A DNA stretch of 64,000 bases from Winogradskyella forsetii (GTDB lineage Bacteria; Bacteroidota; Bacteroidia; Flavobacteriales; Flavobacteriaceae), in contig NZ_CP053348.1 in the NCBI RefSeq assembly GCF_013394595.1, positions 4,188,501 to 4,252,500 of the forward strand. The letters are read 5' to 3'. A model generated the notes under the pieces. The model did not search any database, was not told where the DNA came from, and saw only the letters and a program-made list of their open reading frames with translations. The translations under genes and the position numbers were made by a program. Positions 1-8,922 of this stretch are shown in pieces; the first letter of the stretch is position 1; every line of letters starts with the position of its first letter.

Positions 1-216
1 TTAAGCTGCTTTGAGTGTTCTTTTAAAGATTCATTTGTCAAAAAAGATTTGCGGTTGAAGTAAATCTAAATTGATAAATCGTCTTACAAAACAATGCTTA
101 AACCACTTTCAATCGCAAGTATTTCCGTAGTTGAAAAGATGGTTTTCTTTCGCGTTGTTAGTGAAACTTTTTTTGAAAAGTCCATCAAGACGAATTCAAA
201 AATAATAGTTAAACTA
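1..216. other. No gene seen at window start
   Basis: No open frame with coding character is visible on either strand before the first hairpin. The minus-strand frame that ends in TAA at the first bases is closed again after about ten codons, so it does not support a truncated gene. The stretch is AT-rich and may be the leader of the slipin gene. Confidence 0.4.
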
Positions 217-236
217 ATCCCGCTGAAAAGCGGGAT
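217..236. repeat. Hairpin with 8-bp stem and GAAA loop
   Basis: A perfect inverted repeat, ATCCCGCT, a GAAA loop, then AGCGGGAT, is followed by CTTTTG. The same design (8-bp stem, GAAA loop, CT-rich tail) recurs at 58356-58375 and 63195-63214, so it looks like one of a dispersed hairpin family. It may also end transcription coming from left of the window. Confidence 0.6.
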
Positions 237-365
237 CTTTTGAATAGTCATTCTCACGAGGAGAATTCTATTATAAATAAATTATTAATCATTCTATTCA
301 TCTTTCCTTCGGAAAGGTCAGGATTACCAAAAAGCTATTCTGGGATAGAAAAAAAATTAGAAATC

Positions 366-1466
366 ATGTATAGAGTAAGAATTCATGCAGGTACAGTAGG
401 TTTAGTGTTTAAAAATGGTAATTACGCTCGTGTAATCACAGCTGGAAAACATTGGATAAACTTTAGAGAGCAAGTCTTAAAATACGACTTATCACAAGCT
501 TTCAGTGCGCCAAAAGCATTAGAAATCTTGCTCAAAGATGAGACGTTGGCAAACATGTTGCATGTTGTAGAGGTAAATGATAACGAAATTGTTTTGCTTT
601 ACGAAAACAACAACTTTAAATGCGTATTAAAAGCTGGCCGTTACACCTTCTGGAAAGATTTAATAGACTACAAATTTGTGACTGTAGATTTAAGTAAAAT
701 CGAAATTACAGAAAACGTTAGCAAAGCTTTGTTCAGCAATATGCAATTGCGTCAATACATTAGAATTTTTGAAGTTGCCGCTTTCGAAAAAGCAATTATG
801 ATTGTTGATGACGAGTTCGTTAAAATTTTAGAACATGGGACTTACCATTTCTGGAAAAACGAACAAACCATTAAAATCACAAAAGCCGATATGCGTCAAT
901 TGCAATTAGAAATTGCTGGTCAAGAATTGTTGACCAAAGATAAAGCGACCGTTCGTATTAACTTCTATGCACAATATAAAGTCACAGCTATTGAGACGGC
1001 ATTAATGCACAATAAAGATTACGAAAAGCAATTGTATATTATCTTACAGTTAGCATTGAGAGCATTTGTTGGTGGCTATACCTTAGACGAATTGCTAGAG
1101 CAAAAGGAAACTATTGCAGGCGCCGTTTTAAGCGATGTAAAAGCACAAGCTAGCAAATTGGGTGTAAACGTATTACATACAGGTATTAGAGATGTGATCT
1201 TACCAGGTGATATGAAAGACATCATGAACCAAGTATTGATTGCCAATAAAAAAGCACAAGCTAATGTGGTCACAAGACGAGAAGAAACAGCGTCTACACG
1301 AAGTTTGTTAAATACCGCAAAATTAATGGAAGACAACAGCATGTTGTTTAAATTAAAAGAGATGGAATACGTAGAGAAAATTGCTGATAAAATTGGCGAA
1401 ATTACAGTTGCTGGAAACGGTAATGTTATTGAACAGTTAAAAGACATTTTTTCTGTGAATAAGTAA
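366..1466 (+). CDS. Slipin family protein (SPFH/band 7)
   Basis: A 366-residue SPFH/band 7 protein of the slipin type, a family that forms membrane-associated oligomers. The N-terminal part carries three copies of a beta motif of the form V-x-L-V-x-x-G-x-Y-x-x-V-L-x-x-G-x-x-x-W (about residues 10-30, 75-95 and 145-170). The SPFH core follows (residues about 180-310, with TKDKATVRINFYAQYKV) and then a helical tail. No transmembrane helix is evident. A TTG codon at 240 would extend the frame by 42 residues, but that stretch has no family similarity and abuts the hairpin, so ATG 366 is preferred. It lies upstream of rtcB on the same strand, and slipin-like genes beside rtcB are a recurring arrangement. 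A role in RNA-repair or stress is inferred from context only. Confidence 0.85.
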   Translation: MYRVRIHAGTVGLVFKNGNYARVITAGKHWINFREQVLKYDLSQAFSAPKALEILLKDETLANMLHVVEVNDNEIVLLYENNNFKCVLKAGRYTFWKDLIDYKFVTVDLSKIEITENVSKALFSNMQLRQYIRIFEVAAFEKAIMIVDDEFVKILEHGTYHFWKNEQTIKITKADMRQLQLEIAGQELLTKDKATVRINFYAQYKVTAIETALMHNKDYEKQLYIILQLALRAFVGGYTLDELLEQKETIAGAVLSDVKAQASKLGVNVLHTGIRDVILPGDMKDIMNQVLIANKKAQANVVTRREETASTRSLLNTAKLMEDNSMLFKLKEMEYVEKIADKIGEITVAGNGNVIEQLKDIFSVNK

Positions 1467-1730
1467 GGTTATGGCGTCACCCTCTTCCGCTGAAAAGCTC
1501 CAGAGGGTCGCGCTTTCCGCAGTCGCTCTCTTCGAGGAGCTCCAACAATGCTGCAATCGCTTACGCGAGACCAATAAAAGCAAATCAATATTCAAAGTTG
1601 TTAGGATAAGCAAGAAACAATACAAAAATGCGAGTCCCGAATCAATTTGAAAAATTGATCATCAAAATTCAGAAATAATGAACGAAGGCATGTAGATGCG
1701 AAGCGCAGCTTCAAGCACGGAGTGCCGAAA
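1467..1730. repeat. GC-richer structured repeat remnant between slipin and small ORF
   Basis: From about 1484 to 1575 the sequence is clearly richer in G and C than its surroundings and holds short inverted segments, for example GGTCGCG near 1506 against CGCGAGACC near 1565 and CGCTCTCTTCGAGGAGC at 1522-1538. It resembles a degenerate palindromic repetitive element of flavobacterial intergenic regions. A further short GC-rich patch lies at 1686-1730. No protein-coding frame is supported here. Confidence 0.4.
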
Positions 1731-1856
1731 GTGAATGTTGCTTTAGCAATTTCCTATATTTTGATTGTGATTTTTTGGTTCGTTTTGTATCAAGACAAAA
1801 TGAACAGAAAGAAAAAACCCATACCTACAAGGTCTAATTATGATAAGTATATTTAA
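1731..1856 (+). CDS. Small single-helix membrane protein (candidate)
   Basis: A 41-codon frame beginning with GTG encodes a hydrophobic helix (residues about 4-19, ALAISYILIVIFWFVL) followed by a strongly basic tail (NRKKKPIPTR) and ending DKYI. This is the layout of a small membrane protein with a cytoplasmic basic tail. A 7-bp stem hairpin at 1858-1876 follows the stop at once. The frame is open further upstream through the repeat-like stretch, so the start is uncertain. It lies between the slipin gene and rtcB on the same strand. I do not recognise the family; reality as a gene is an inference from composition and context. Confidence 0.4.
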   Translation: MNVALAISYILIVIFWFVLYQDKMNRKKKPIPTRSNYDKYI

Positions 1857-1857
1857 C

Positions 1858-1876
1858 TGCGCAAAAACATTGCGCA
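1858..1876. terminator. Hairpin after small ORF
   Basis: TGCGCAA and TTGCGCA form a 7-bp stem around an AAACA loop two bases after the stop of the small membrane ORF. There is no run of T, so rho-independent termination is only a possibility. Confidence 0.3.
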
Positions 1877-1917
1877 ATACACTGTCATATTTGTAGTGTA
1901 TTTGAAAGTTTACTGTC

Positions 1918-1962
1918 ATTCCGCACTGTCCCACTGAGCGAAGTCGAAGTGTGATGCGGAAT
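1918..1962. repeat. REP-like inverted repeat
   Basis: Outer arms ATTCCGCA and TGCGGAAT enclose CACTGAGCGAAGTCGAAGTG, itself an imperfect palindrome. The inner core is the same sequence family as the arms around the GIY-YIG gene at 5808-6560 and the copy near 58748. It lies in the rtcB leader. Confidence 0.6.
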
Positions 1963-1974
1963 CTTATGAATTGA

Positions 1975-3426
<1,452 letters not shown>

Positions 3427-3441
3427 TTTCTTTGAAAATTC

Positions 3442-3474
3442 AGACCTGTCAGGTTTCAAAAACCTGACAGGTCT
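3442..3474. terminator. Bidirectional terminator hairpin between rtcB and PPTase
   Basis: A perfect 15-bp inverted repeat (AGACCTGTCAGGTTT against AAACCTGACAGGTCT, 3-base loop) lies between two convergent genes. A related sequence occurs at 7039-7082, so it is also part of a dispersed repeat family. Confidence 0.7.
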
Positions 3475-3480
3475 ATTTCA

Positions 3481-4041
3481 TTAAACCACATAAGCCCCAA
3501 AACCACCATGATGACTCCAACTAACCTGAAATTTTTCAGTATTAAAAACAACAGTCGGTATACCAAATTCAGATTTTTCAATTTTTAAATCGTCTACCGA
3601 AATCTGGTAGGTTTTTGAGAATTCATTCAATAAAGCTGCTTTTGTAACTTCACTTTGAATGTTTGGATTGCGCTCTTCAAAATCAATAACTTTTGAGGTC
3701 ATTTTAAAGTCTAATAATCGTGCTTCAGACAGGATATATTTTGAAGTGATTTGAGTTTTAATTAGGCAATCAAAATCTTTAAATCTTACACTGCCTTCTT
3801 CATTTTTTATTTGGCATTCAAAACCTTTCGGGTTGTAAAATCGACTTGGGTTTTGTTGGGTGTAAAGTTTATATGCCGCTTCTTTCATGCTCCAAAGTCT
3901 CCACACCATAAAAAAGGGGTTTTCAGAACTATGAATTAGTTGCTGTTCTTTTGGCGCGAATAATTTATTCAAAAAACGAGGGCGCTGCCAATTGGACGCT
4001 CGTTTAGCTTCCTCCAAATCAACAATGTCGTTGCCAACCAT
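3481..4041 (-). CDS. 4'-phosphopantetheinyl transferase superfamily protein
   Basis: This enzyme would transfer the phosphopantetheine arm of CoA to the serine of a carrier protein, making it active. The 186-residue product has the two hallmark motifs: GNDIVDL (3-9) with the Mg-binding Asp, and WSMKEAAYKL (50-59) with the catalytic Glu/Lys. It overlaps the stop of the acyl carrier protein gene by one base (TAATG on the minus strand), so the two are translationally coupled and this ACP is the likely substrate. Members of this size are usual for secondary-metabolite clusters in Bacteroidota. It is the last gene of the polyketide cluster. Confidence 0.85.
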   Translation of the reverse strand: MVGNDIVDLEEAKRASNWQRPRFLNKLFAPKEQQLIHSSENPFFMVWRLWSMKEAAYKLYTQQNPSRFYNPKGFECQIKNEEGSVRFKDFDCLIKTQITSKYILSEARLLDFKMTSKVIDFEERNPNIQSEVTKAALLNEFSKTYQISVDDLKIEKSEFGIPTVVFNTEKFQVSWSHHGGFGAYVV

Positions 4042-4298
4042 TAGGCTTTTAATTTCGTATTTATAATCGCTATGGCAGATTTTACATCGAGCATTTTTTC
4101 CATATCCTCATTTTCCAATCTTATATCGAATTCATCTTCGATATCAAGAATAATATCCACCAAATTGGCGGAATTGATTTTTAAGTCCTTCACAAAATCG
4201 GTATCCACGGTCAGATTTTTAAACGCTTCCTCATCTTGGATATAAGGCGCGATGATGGTTTTTAACTTTGGGATTAATGCTTCGTTTGTCATATTCAT
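4041..4298 (-). CDS. Acyl carrier protein
   Basis: An 85-residue acidic carrier protein. Helix 2 carries INSANLVDIILD, with Ser43 in place as the phosphopantetheine site, although the usual DSL is NSA here. The following EDEFDIRLENEDMEKM is typical of ACP helix 2-3. A second Met at residue 3 is an alternative start. It sits directly before the phosphopantetheinyl transferase gene and after the ketosynthase, so it probably carries the growing acyl chain of this cluster and is not the housekeeping AcpP. Confidence 0.88.
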   Translation of the reverse strand: MNMTNEALIPKLKTIIAPYIQDEEAFKNLTVDTDFVKDLKINSANLVDIILDIEDEFDIRLENEDMEKMLDVKSAIAIINTKLKA

Positions 4299-4493
4299 TT
4301 CCGAGAAATTGGAATTCTTATTAATTAAACTTGATCCTAATTTTTGTTATGTAAAGTTACGCTATAAATGAATAACCAAACGTCCGTTCGAGTGATTTTC
4401 ATTTTCTTAAAAATTGAAAATTGTATCGAGAACCGTTTTTACTAAACCATCTCGAAACGTTTTTTTCTTCATGCTTCAGAAAAAAAACACATG

Positions 4494-5774
4494 TTAAGGT
4501 TTCTTTTTAAACGTCCTAAACACTACACAAGCATTCACATCGCCAAAACCAAAACTCGCTTTTGCCATCACTTCAAATTTAAAATCTACTTTTTGAGTTG
4601 GAATTTTATCTAAACTTACCAGCGCTTCTATTTCGGGATGTAAGTCGTCACAATTGATGTTAGGCGCAACAAATTGTTCTTTAAGTTGTATGATGCTTGC
4701 CACGCATTCAATTGCTCCTGCGGCAGCCAAACAATGGCCAATCATGGATTTGGTGGAATTTATATACGGAAAATCCGCTCCGCTTCTATGTAAACTCTTA
4801 GTCCAATTTTCAATTTCTAGGCTGTCTTTTGAGGTTGCCGTTAAATGGCCATTAATAACATCAATAGCTTTAGACGCTATTCCCGAATTGGTAATCGCAT
4901 GTGTAATACAACGTTGAACGGCTTCAGCATTTGGTGCAGTTAAAGTTCCGCCTTGTCGCTGACCACCAGAATTGATTTCGCCGCCCAAAACCTCAGCGTA
5001 AATGGTTGCGCCACGCTCTAAAGCGCTTTCCAAGGATTCCAAAACTAAAGCTCCTGCGCCACTTCCTGGTACAAATCCGCTTGCCGATGCGCTCATTGGT
5101 CTTGAACCTTTTTCGGGTGCGTCATTGTGCTTGTAGGTCATCACTCGCATGGCATCGAATCCTCCCCAAATATAGGGTCCATGGTCGCTACAACTGCCAA
5201 CTAACATGCATTTGGCTTTTCCGTTAGAAATACGGTCATAACCCATTATCACAGCTTCAGTTCCCGTGGAACATGCCGATGAATTGGTAGTGACTTGATT
5301 ACCCAAACCCAACATACCGCTTAAGTAAGCGCTGACTCCACTCGCCATGGTTTGTAAAACGACTGTGCTTCCTAAACGGCGTACATTGCCTTCATCCAAA
5401 CTGTAAATGGCTTCTCTGAATTTCTCAATTCCAGAGGTTCCTGTTCCGAAAATTAACCCTGTGTCGTAATCGAGTTCACTTTCAGGATTCATTTCAAAAC
5501 CAGCATCTTTCCATGCGTCAATGCCTGCGATACAACCATAAAGTATGCCTGAACTATTGAATCCGCGCAATTGTAAATCGGTAAAATATTTTGATTTTTT
5601 TTCGTCTGAAATTTGTGGAATGCCACCTATTTGACAAGAGAAGTTTAAGTCTTTTAACTGTTGATGAAACGTGATTCCCGATTTACCTTGTTTTAAGGCC
5701 TCCGTGAAATCGGTTATTCCAACGCCGTTTGGTGATACGACTCCTAAACCTGTTATGACTACTCTTTTTTTCAT
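4494..5774 (-). CDS. Beta-ketoacyl-ACP synthase (FabF-like)
   Basis: A condensing enzyme of the thiolase fold, 426 residues from the chosen ATG, which gives the family-typical beginning KKRVVITGLGVVSPNG. A longer frame (to 5834) runs into the upstream REP-like repeat and is rejected. Catalytic residues are Cys168 in SSACSTGTEA, His310 in INGHLTATS (normally NAHGTST) and Lys342/His347 in STKSMIGH. The altered sequence around the first His is worth noting. It should elongate an ACP-bound chain in this cluster together with the adjacent ACP and the FabZ-like dehydratase. About 195 bases separate it from the ACP gene. Confidence 0.88.
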   Translation of the reverse strand: MKKRVVITGLGVVSPNGVGITDFTEALKQGKSGITFHQQLKDLNFSCQIGGIPQISDEKKSKYFTDLQLRGFNSSGILYGCIAGIDAWKDAGFEMNPESELDYDTGLIFGTGTSGIEKFREAIYSLDEGNVRRLGSTVVLQTMASGVSAYLSGMLGLGNQVTTNSSACSTGTEAVIMGYDRISNGKAKCMLVGSCSDHGPYIWGGFDAMRVMTYKHNDAPEKGSRPMSASASGFVPGSGAGALVLESLESALERGATIYAEVLGGEINSGGQRQGGTLTAPNAEAVQRCITHAITNSGIASKAIDVINGHLTATSKDSLEIENWTKSLHRSGADFPYINSTKSMIGHCLAAAGAIECVASIIQLKEQFVAPNINCDDLHPEIEALVSLDKIPTQKVDFKFEVMAKASFGFGDVNACVVFRTFKKKP

Positions 5775-5807
5775 GTTAATATTTAATAGAGTTGGTACAT
5801 TAATAAA

Positions 5808-5941
5808 CACTTCGACTGCGTTCGGGTCAGGCAAGCTCAGTGTGACATATATATTCTAGTTGTTTTCATTTTATAATCAAAATTTGAGACTTATTAAAAT
5901 GACAAATGAATTATAATGTCCGTCTGAGCCTGTAGAGGACT
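5808..5941. repeat. REP-like pair, copy 1 (left of GIY-YIG gene)
   Basis: The left arm at 5808-5846 (CACTTCGAC, a 16-base insertion, then AAGCTCAGTGTGACA) and the right arm at 5918-5941 (TCCGTCTGAGCCTGTAGAGG) are imperfect inverted repeats of each other. The right arm overlaps the stop codon of the GIY-YIG gene. Confidence 0.65.
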
Positions 5942-6254
5942 ATTCTCCGTTAATTTGATTTCCAAATTCTTTGTAATTCTTAGAAAATGCAACCAAATCA
6001 TCCCAATTTTCATTAATGAGTGCCTCCTTTTTTCTACGTGACCAACCTTTTATTTGTTTTTCAATCCTTATGGCTTCTGACGGATTGGTACATTCCACGT
6101 ACCACTTCAATTCTATTGGGAGTCTCGAAGCCGTATAACTGTCTTTTCTATATCCAGATTTGTGCTGTATTAATCTTCGCTCTATATCGTTGGTCATACC
6201 TGTGTAATAAGTACCATCAGAGCAAAGTAATATATAGGTATAGTATTGTTTCAT
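5940..6254 (-). CDS. GIY-YIG endonuclease, URI subfamily, nested in REP-like repeats
   Basis: A 104-residue single-domain GIY-YIG nuclease. The signature is split as YTYILLCSDG and YYTG (residues about 5-19), followed by the conserved Arg in ERRLIQHKSG and the metal-binding Glu in IRIEKQIKGWSRRKK. ATG 6254 is chosen because the longer frame to 6317 merely translates the flanking repeat. The stop codon lies inside the right arm of one REP-like pair (5918-5941), and the gene begins 22 bases from the next arm (6276-6299). These two arms are inverted copies of each other, so the gene looks like a unit bounded by inverted repeats. It interrupts the ketosynthase-dehydratase spacing of the polyketide cluster. 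A role in spreading or repairing the repeats is an inference. Confidence 0.85.
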   Translation of the reverse strand: MKQYYTYILLCSDGTYYTGMTNDIERRLIQHKSGYRKDSYTASRLPIELKWYVECTNPSEAIRIEKQIKGWSRRKKEALINENWDDLVAFSKNYKEFGNQINGE

Positions 6255-6275
6255 TTGTATAAAGTTATATTTCAA

Positions 6276-6395
6276 CACTTCGACAAGCTCAGCGTGACAC
6301 AAAGGTCTTAATTGCAATAATTTTTAAATTAAAATTTTCTATTTATATTTATCAGCCAATCGAAATCCGCGCTGTCTGTCTGAGCCTGTCGAAGA
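6276..6395. repeat. REP-like pair, copy 2
   Basis: The left arm CACTTCGACAAGCTCAGCGT starts at 6276 and the right arm GTCTGAGCCTGTCGAAGAC ends at 6395; the cores are inverted repeats (CTTCGACAAGCTCAG against CTGAGCCTGTCGAAG). Between them lies an AT-rich spacer containing AAAGGTCTTAATTG and AGCCAATCGAA. Confidence 0.75.
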
Positions 6396-6441
6396 CTCAT
6401 CTCAATTATCTTTTTGTTACTTCTTTAAAAATGCACTTCGA

Positions 6442-6560
6442 CACTTCGACAAGCTCAGTGTGACATAAAGGTCTTAATTGCGATAATTTTTAAATTATGA
6501 ATTTTGTTCATATATAATAGCCAATCGAATTCTGTGTTGTCAGTCTGAGCCTGTCTAAGC
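6442..6560. repeat. REP-like pair, copy 3 (tandem duplicate of copy 2)
   Basis: Both arms and the spacer words AAAGGTCTTAATTG and AGCCAATCGAA repeat exactly 166 bases after copy 2, with scattered differences. This is a diverged tandem duplication of the whole pair. An extra partial arm, CACTTCGA, precedes it at 6434. Confidence 0.75.
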
Positions 6561-6582
6561 CCCATCACAATTACCTTTTATT

Positions 6583-7020
6583 TCAAATTTTCATCATTCC
6601 AGATATAAAACCTCTACAAACCAATTCGTCTTTTTCATTGAATAACTTCACTTTACACTTCAACTTATTAAACCGAAAAACTTCTTTTTCAGAAATTACC
6701 GTTACTTTTTCATTTGGCAAAACAGGTAAATAAAAATCAATTTGATGGGATGTTAATGCTATTTGCGGTTTTATGCTTTCATTTAATTCATCTTTCAATA
6801 AATATATTCCTAAACAAACCAAACCGATTTGAGCCATACATTCGGTTAAAATGACACCTGGTGTTATTGGGTGGTCTTTAAAATGACCTTTATAAAATGA
6901 TTCGTCTTTTTTAAATGTATAGTGTCCTGTGATTCCATGTTCTGAAACCGTATCGATACCATCAACAAACAAAAATGGTTTTTGATAGGGTAAAAGTTCT
7001 ATGATGTTTTCTTTATTCAT
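6583..7020 (-). CDS. FabZ-like 3-hydroxyacyl-ACP dehydratase
   Basis: A 145-residue hot-dog fold protein. The motif YKGHFKDHPITPGVILTE (about residues 43-60) matches the FabZ pattern GHFPxxPxxPGVLxxE with its catalytic His and Glu. It would remove water from a 3-hydroxyacyl chain on the cluster's ACP. It is followed downstream by the REP-like repeats and the ketosynthase, and preceded by the type III polyketide synthase. No ketoreductase gene is seen in the cluster, so that step may be supplied by housekeeping FabG. Confidence 0.85.
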   Translation of the reverse strand: MNKENIIELLPYQKPFLFVDGIDTVSEHGITGHYTFKKDESFYKGHFKDHPITPGVILTECMAQIGLVCLGIYLLKDELNESIKPQIALTSHQIDFYLPVLPNEKVTVISEKEVFRFNKLKCKVKLFNEKDELVCRGFISGMMKI

Positions 7021-7038
7021 ATATATGCTTCATGTTTC

Positions 7039-7082
7039 AGACCTTTCAGTCCCGACGCTTCGGGATAAAACCTGAAAGGTCT
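7039..7082. terminator. Nested hairpin between PKS and dehydratase genes
   Basis: Outer arms AGACCTTTCAG and CTGAAAGGTCT enclose an inner stem TCCCG/CGGGA. It is related to the 3442-3474 hairpin (shared AGACCT.TCAG core) and could act as a terminator or RNA processing site within the cluster. Confidence 0.5.
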
Positions 7083-7158
7083 AGAGTCTAATTAAAATTC
7101 TCTAAACATTTTACCACTCCATTTAGGATGACTTAAATCTCTACTGTATTAATTCATA

Positions 7159-8211
7159 TTACCATTCCAATAAAATACGCTGCGCCGAAAAACCAGGTCC
7201 AAAACTGAGCATGATCCCTTTGTCCCCTTTCGGTAAATTCCTATCCATAAAACGCTCTAACACGTACAAAACCGTGGCACTGCTCATGTTTCCGTATAGT
7301 CTTAAAACTTCCTTTGTGTCCTCTATATTCTTGCCTAAATCGCCAAATAAATCTTCAACCGTTTGTACTATTTTTTTGCCTCCAGGATGAAAAACTAAAT
7401 GGTCAATATCTTCTATGGTCAATCCATTTCGTTCTAAAAATGGATGGATAATCTTAGGAAAATGATCGGCAATGGTTTGTGGTACGGTTTGGTCTAAAAC
7501 CATTTGTAATCCTGTGTTTTTCAATTTAAAACCCATCATGTGCTCGGCATCAAAGAAATGGTACATGGCTTCGTCCTTAATTTCAGGACCTTTTTCATCT
7601 TCGTAAGACGATAAAATGACACTGGCACAACCATCGCCAAAGATAGCAGCACTGACGATATTGACCATCGAATAATCATCGAGCTGAAAGGTTGCGGTTG
7701 GCGACTCTACAGCAATGACTGCAGCACGTTTGTTCGGATTAGCTTTTAAAAAATTCTTGGCATATAATATTCCAGATACGCCTGCCGCACAACCCATTTC
7801 GGTAACTGGCAAACGCACGATATCTTGTTTCATTTTTAAGTTGTTTATCAGGTAGGCATCTAATGAAGGAATCATAATGCCTGTGCAACTTACGGTGATG
7901 ATGTAGTCAATATCAGTGGCTTTCAAACTGGCTTTATCTAAAGCTTTGAGCAGACTTGCTTCCGCTAATTTTATGGATTCTTTTGTGTAAATCTCATTCT
8001 TTTCTTCAAAAGATGTTTTTAAAAAGACCTCTTCCGGATTCATGATAGAATACCGTCTATCAACCGCAGCATTTTCGAAAATCTTTAGGACTTTTCGTTT
8101 AAAACGTTCCTCTTGGCCTTCTAACCATAGTTCTACGAAAGGCAAGATATCCTTTGTTTCCCTAGTATATTTTGGGAGTTGTTTTGCAACTGCTGTTATC
8201 TTTACTGACAT
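7159..8211 (-). CDS. Type III polyketide synthase
   Basis: A 350-residue chalcone/stilbene-synthase superfamily enzyme, which uses free CoA (or ACP-delivered) starters and malonyl-CoA units to make aromatic or pyrone polyketides. The catalytic triad is in place: Cys141 in TEMGCAAGVSG, His275 in VFHPGGKK and Asn308 in LYGNMSSATV. The closing loop SFGPGF is also present near the C-terminus. It directly abuts the methyltransferase gene upstream, with no gap. The neighbouring ACP, ketosynthase and dehydratase suggest an acyl starter unit made in the cluster. The product cannot be named from sequence. Confidence 0.92.
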   Translation of the reverse strand: MSVKITAVAKQLPKYTRETKDILPFVELWLEGQEERFKRKVLKIFENAAVDRRYSIMNPEEVFLKTSFEEKNEIYTKESIKLAEASLLKALDKASLKATDIDYIITVSCTGIMIPSLDAYLINNLKMKQDIVRLPVTEMGCAAGVSGILYAKNFLKANPNKRAAVIAVESPTATFQLDDYSMVNIVSAAIFGDGCASVILSSYEDEKGPEIKDEAMYHFFDAEHMMGFKLKNTGLQMVLDQTVPQTIADHFPKIIHPFLERNGLTIEDIDHLVFHPGGKKIVQTVEDLFGDLGKNIEDTKEVLRLYGNMSSATVLYVLERFMDRNLPKGDKGIMLSFGPGFSAQRILLEW

Positions 8212-8922
8212 CTAAGTTTTAATTAACCATTGGTAACGGAAAGCCCATTTCCAACTGATTTGTGATTTGAGTTTTAATGTTTCTGACATACGTTCTAAAT
8301 CCTCACGTTTAAAAGCGCGAAGAATAGAGGTCAGCCCATCTTGTTTTATCATATAATTTGAAATAACCATCCCTAATAGTTTAAATAAACCATAGGCAAT
8401 TTCACTACGATGCAAATCATTTACAACGATGCCAATACTTGCCTTATCTGAAAGATTTGATAATAATCTTAGAATTTCCTCTTCCTTAAAATGATGTAAA
8501 AAAAGCGTTGCTAAAACAATGTCGCATTCCTTTTCTTGAAATTTTTCAGAAAATATATCTTCATTTTTAAAGGATAATTCCGGATAACTTGCGGATAATT
8601 CATTGGCGTAATCAACCGTGTCTTGGTTAGCATCTATTCCTATTAACTTGAAATTATAGCCGTTTTTTCTACCAAAATCAGCTACCAATCTTAATATGTC
8701 TCCATGACCACAACCTAAATCTACTATGGTATAGGTCTGTGTTTTAGGTCGCCCTTTTAATAGCGCATCAATACCTTTAATACTAATACGATTACCACCA
8801 AGCCATTTATTTATACGTCCTAACTTATCTAAGGTGTCTCGCAACAACTCACCTTTCATGGTGAAATCGTCCATGAGTTCAGTTTTATTACTCCGATAAG
8901 TGGTGTTTATAAATAGGTTCAT
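8212..8922 (-). CDS. Class I SAM-dependent methyltransferase
   Basis: A 236-residue methyltransferase with the SAM-binding motif IVDLGCGHGDIL (about residues 66-77), an acidic ribose-binding residue in GIDAN and the post-motif IVLATLFLHHF. It overlaps the FAD oxidoreductase gene by four bases and abuts the type III PKS gene, so it is probably a tailoring enzyme acting on the polyketide product. The C-terminal half resembles enzymes of quinone or phenol methylation only in general fold. The substrate is unknown. Confidence 0.85.
   Translation of the reverse strand: MNLFINTTYRSNKTELMDDFTMKGELLRDTLDKLGRINKWLGGNRISIKGIDALLKGRPKTQTYTIVDLGCGHGDILRLVADFGRKNGYNFKLIGIDANQDTVDYANELSASYPELSFKNEDIFSEKFQEKECDIVLATLFLHHFKEEEILRLLSNLSDKASIGIVVNDLHRSEIAYGLFKLLGMVISNYMIKQDGLTSILRAFKREDLERMSETLKLKSQISWKWAFRYQWLIKT

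Noticed and set aside
240..365. TTG start of the slipin gene 42 residues upstream
   Set aside because: The added stretch starts just after the GAAA hairpin and has no family character, whereas the ATG at 366 begins the first beta motif.
1076..1447. Antisense 123-residue frame in the slipin gene
   Set aside because: It is a shadow of the slipin reading frame; no ribosome site or similarity.
6255..6317. N-terminal extension of the GIY-YIG protein
   Set aside because: It is a translation of the REP-like arm and contains no conserved residue.
5808..6560. CRISPR array
   Set aside because: The repeats are inverted pairs with irregular spacing and the intervals are related to one another, not unique spacers.
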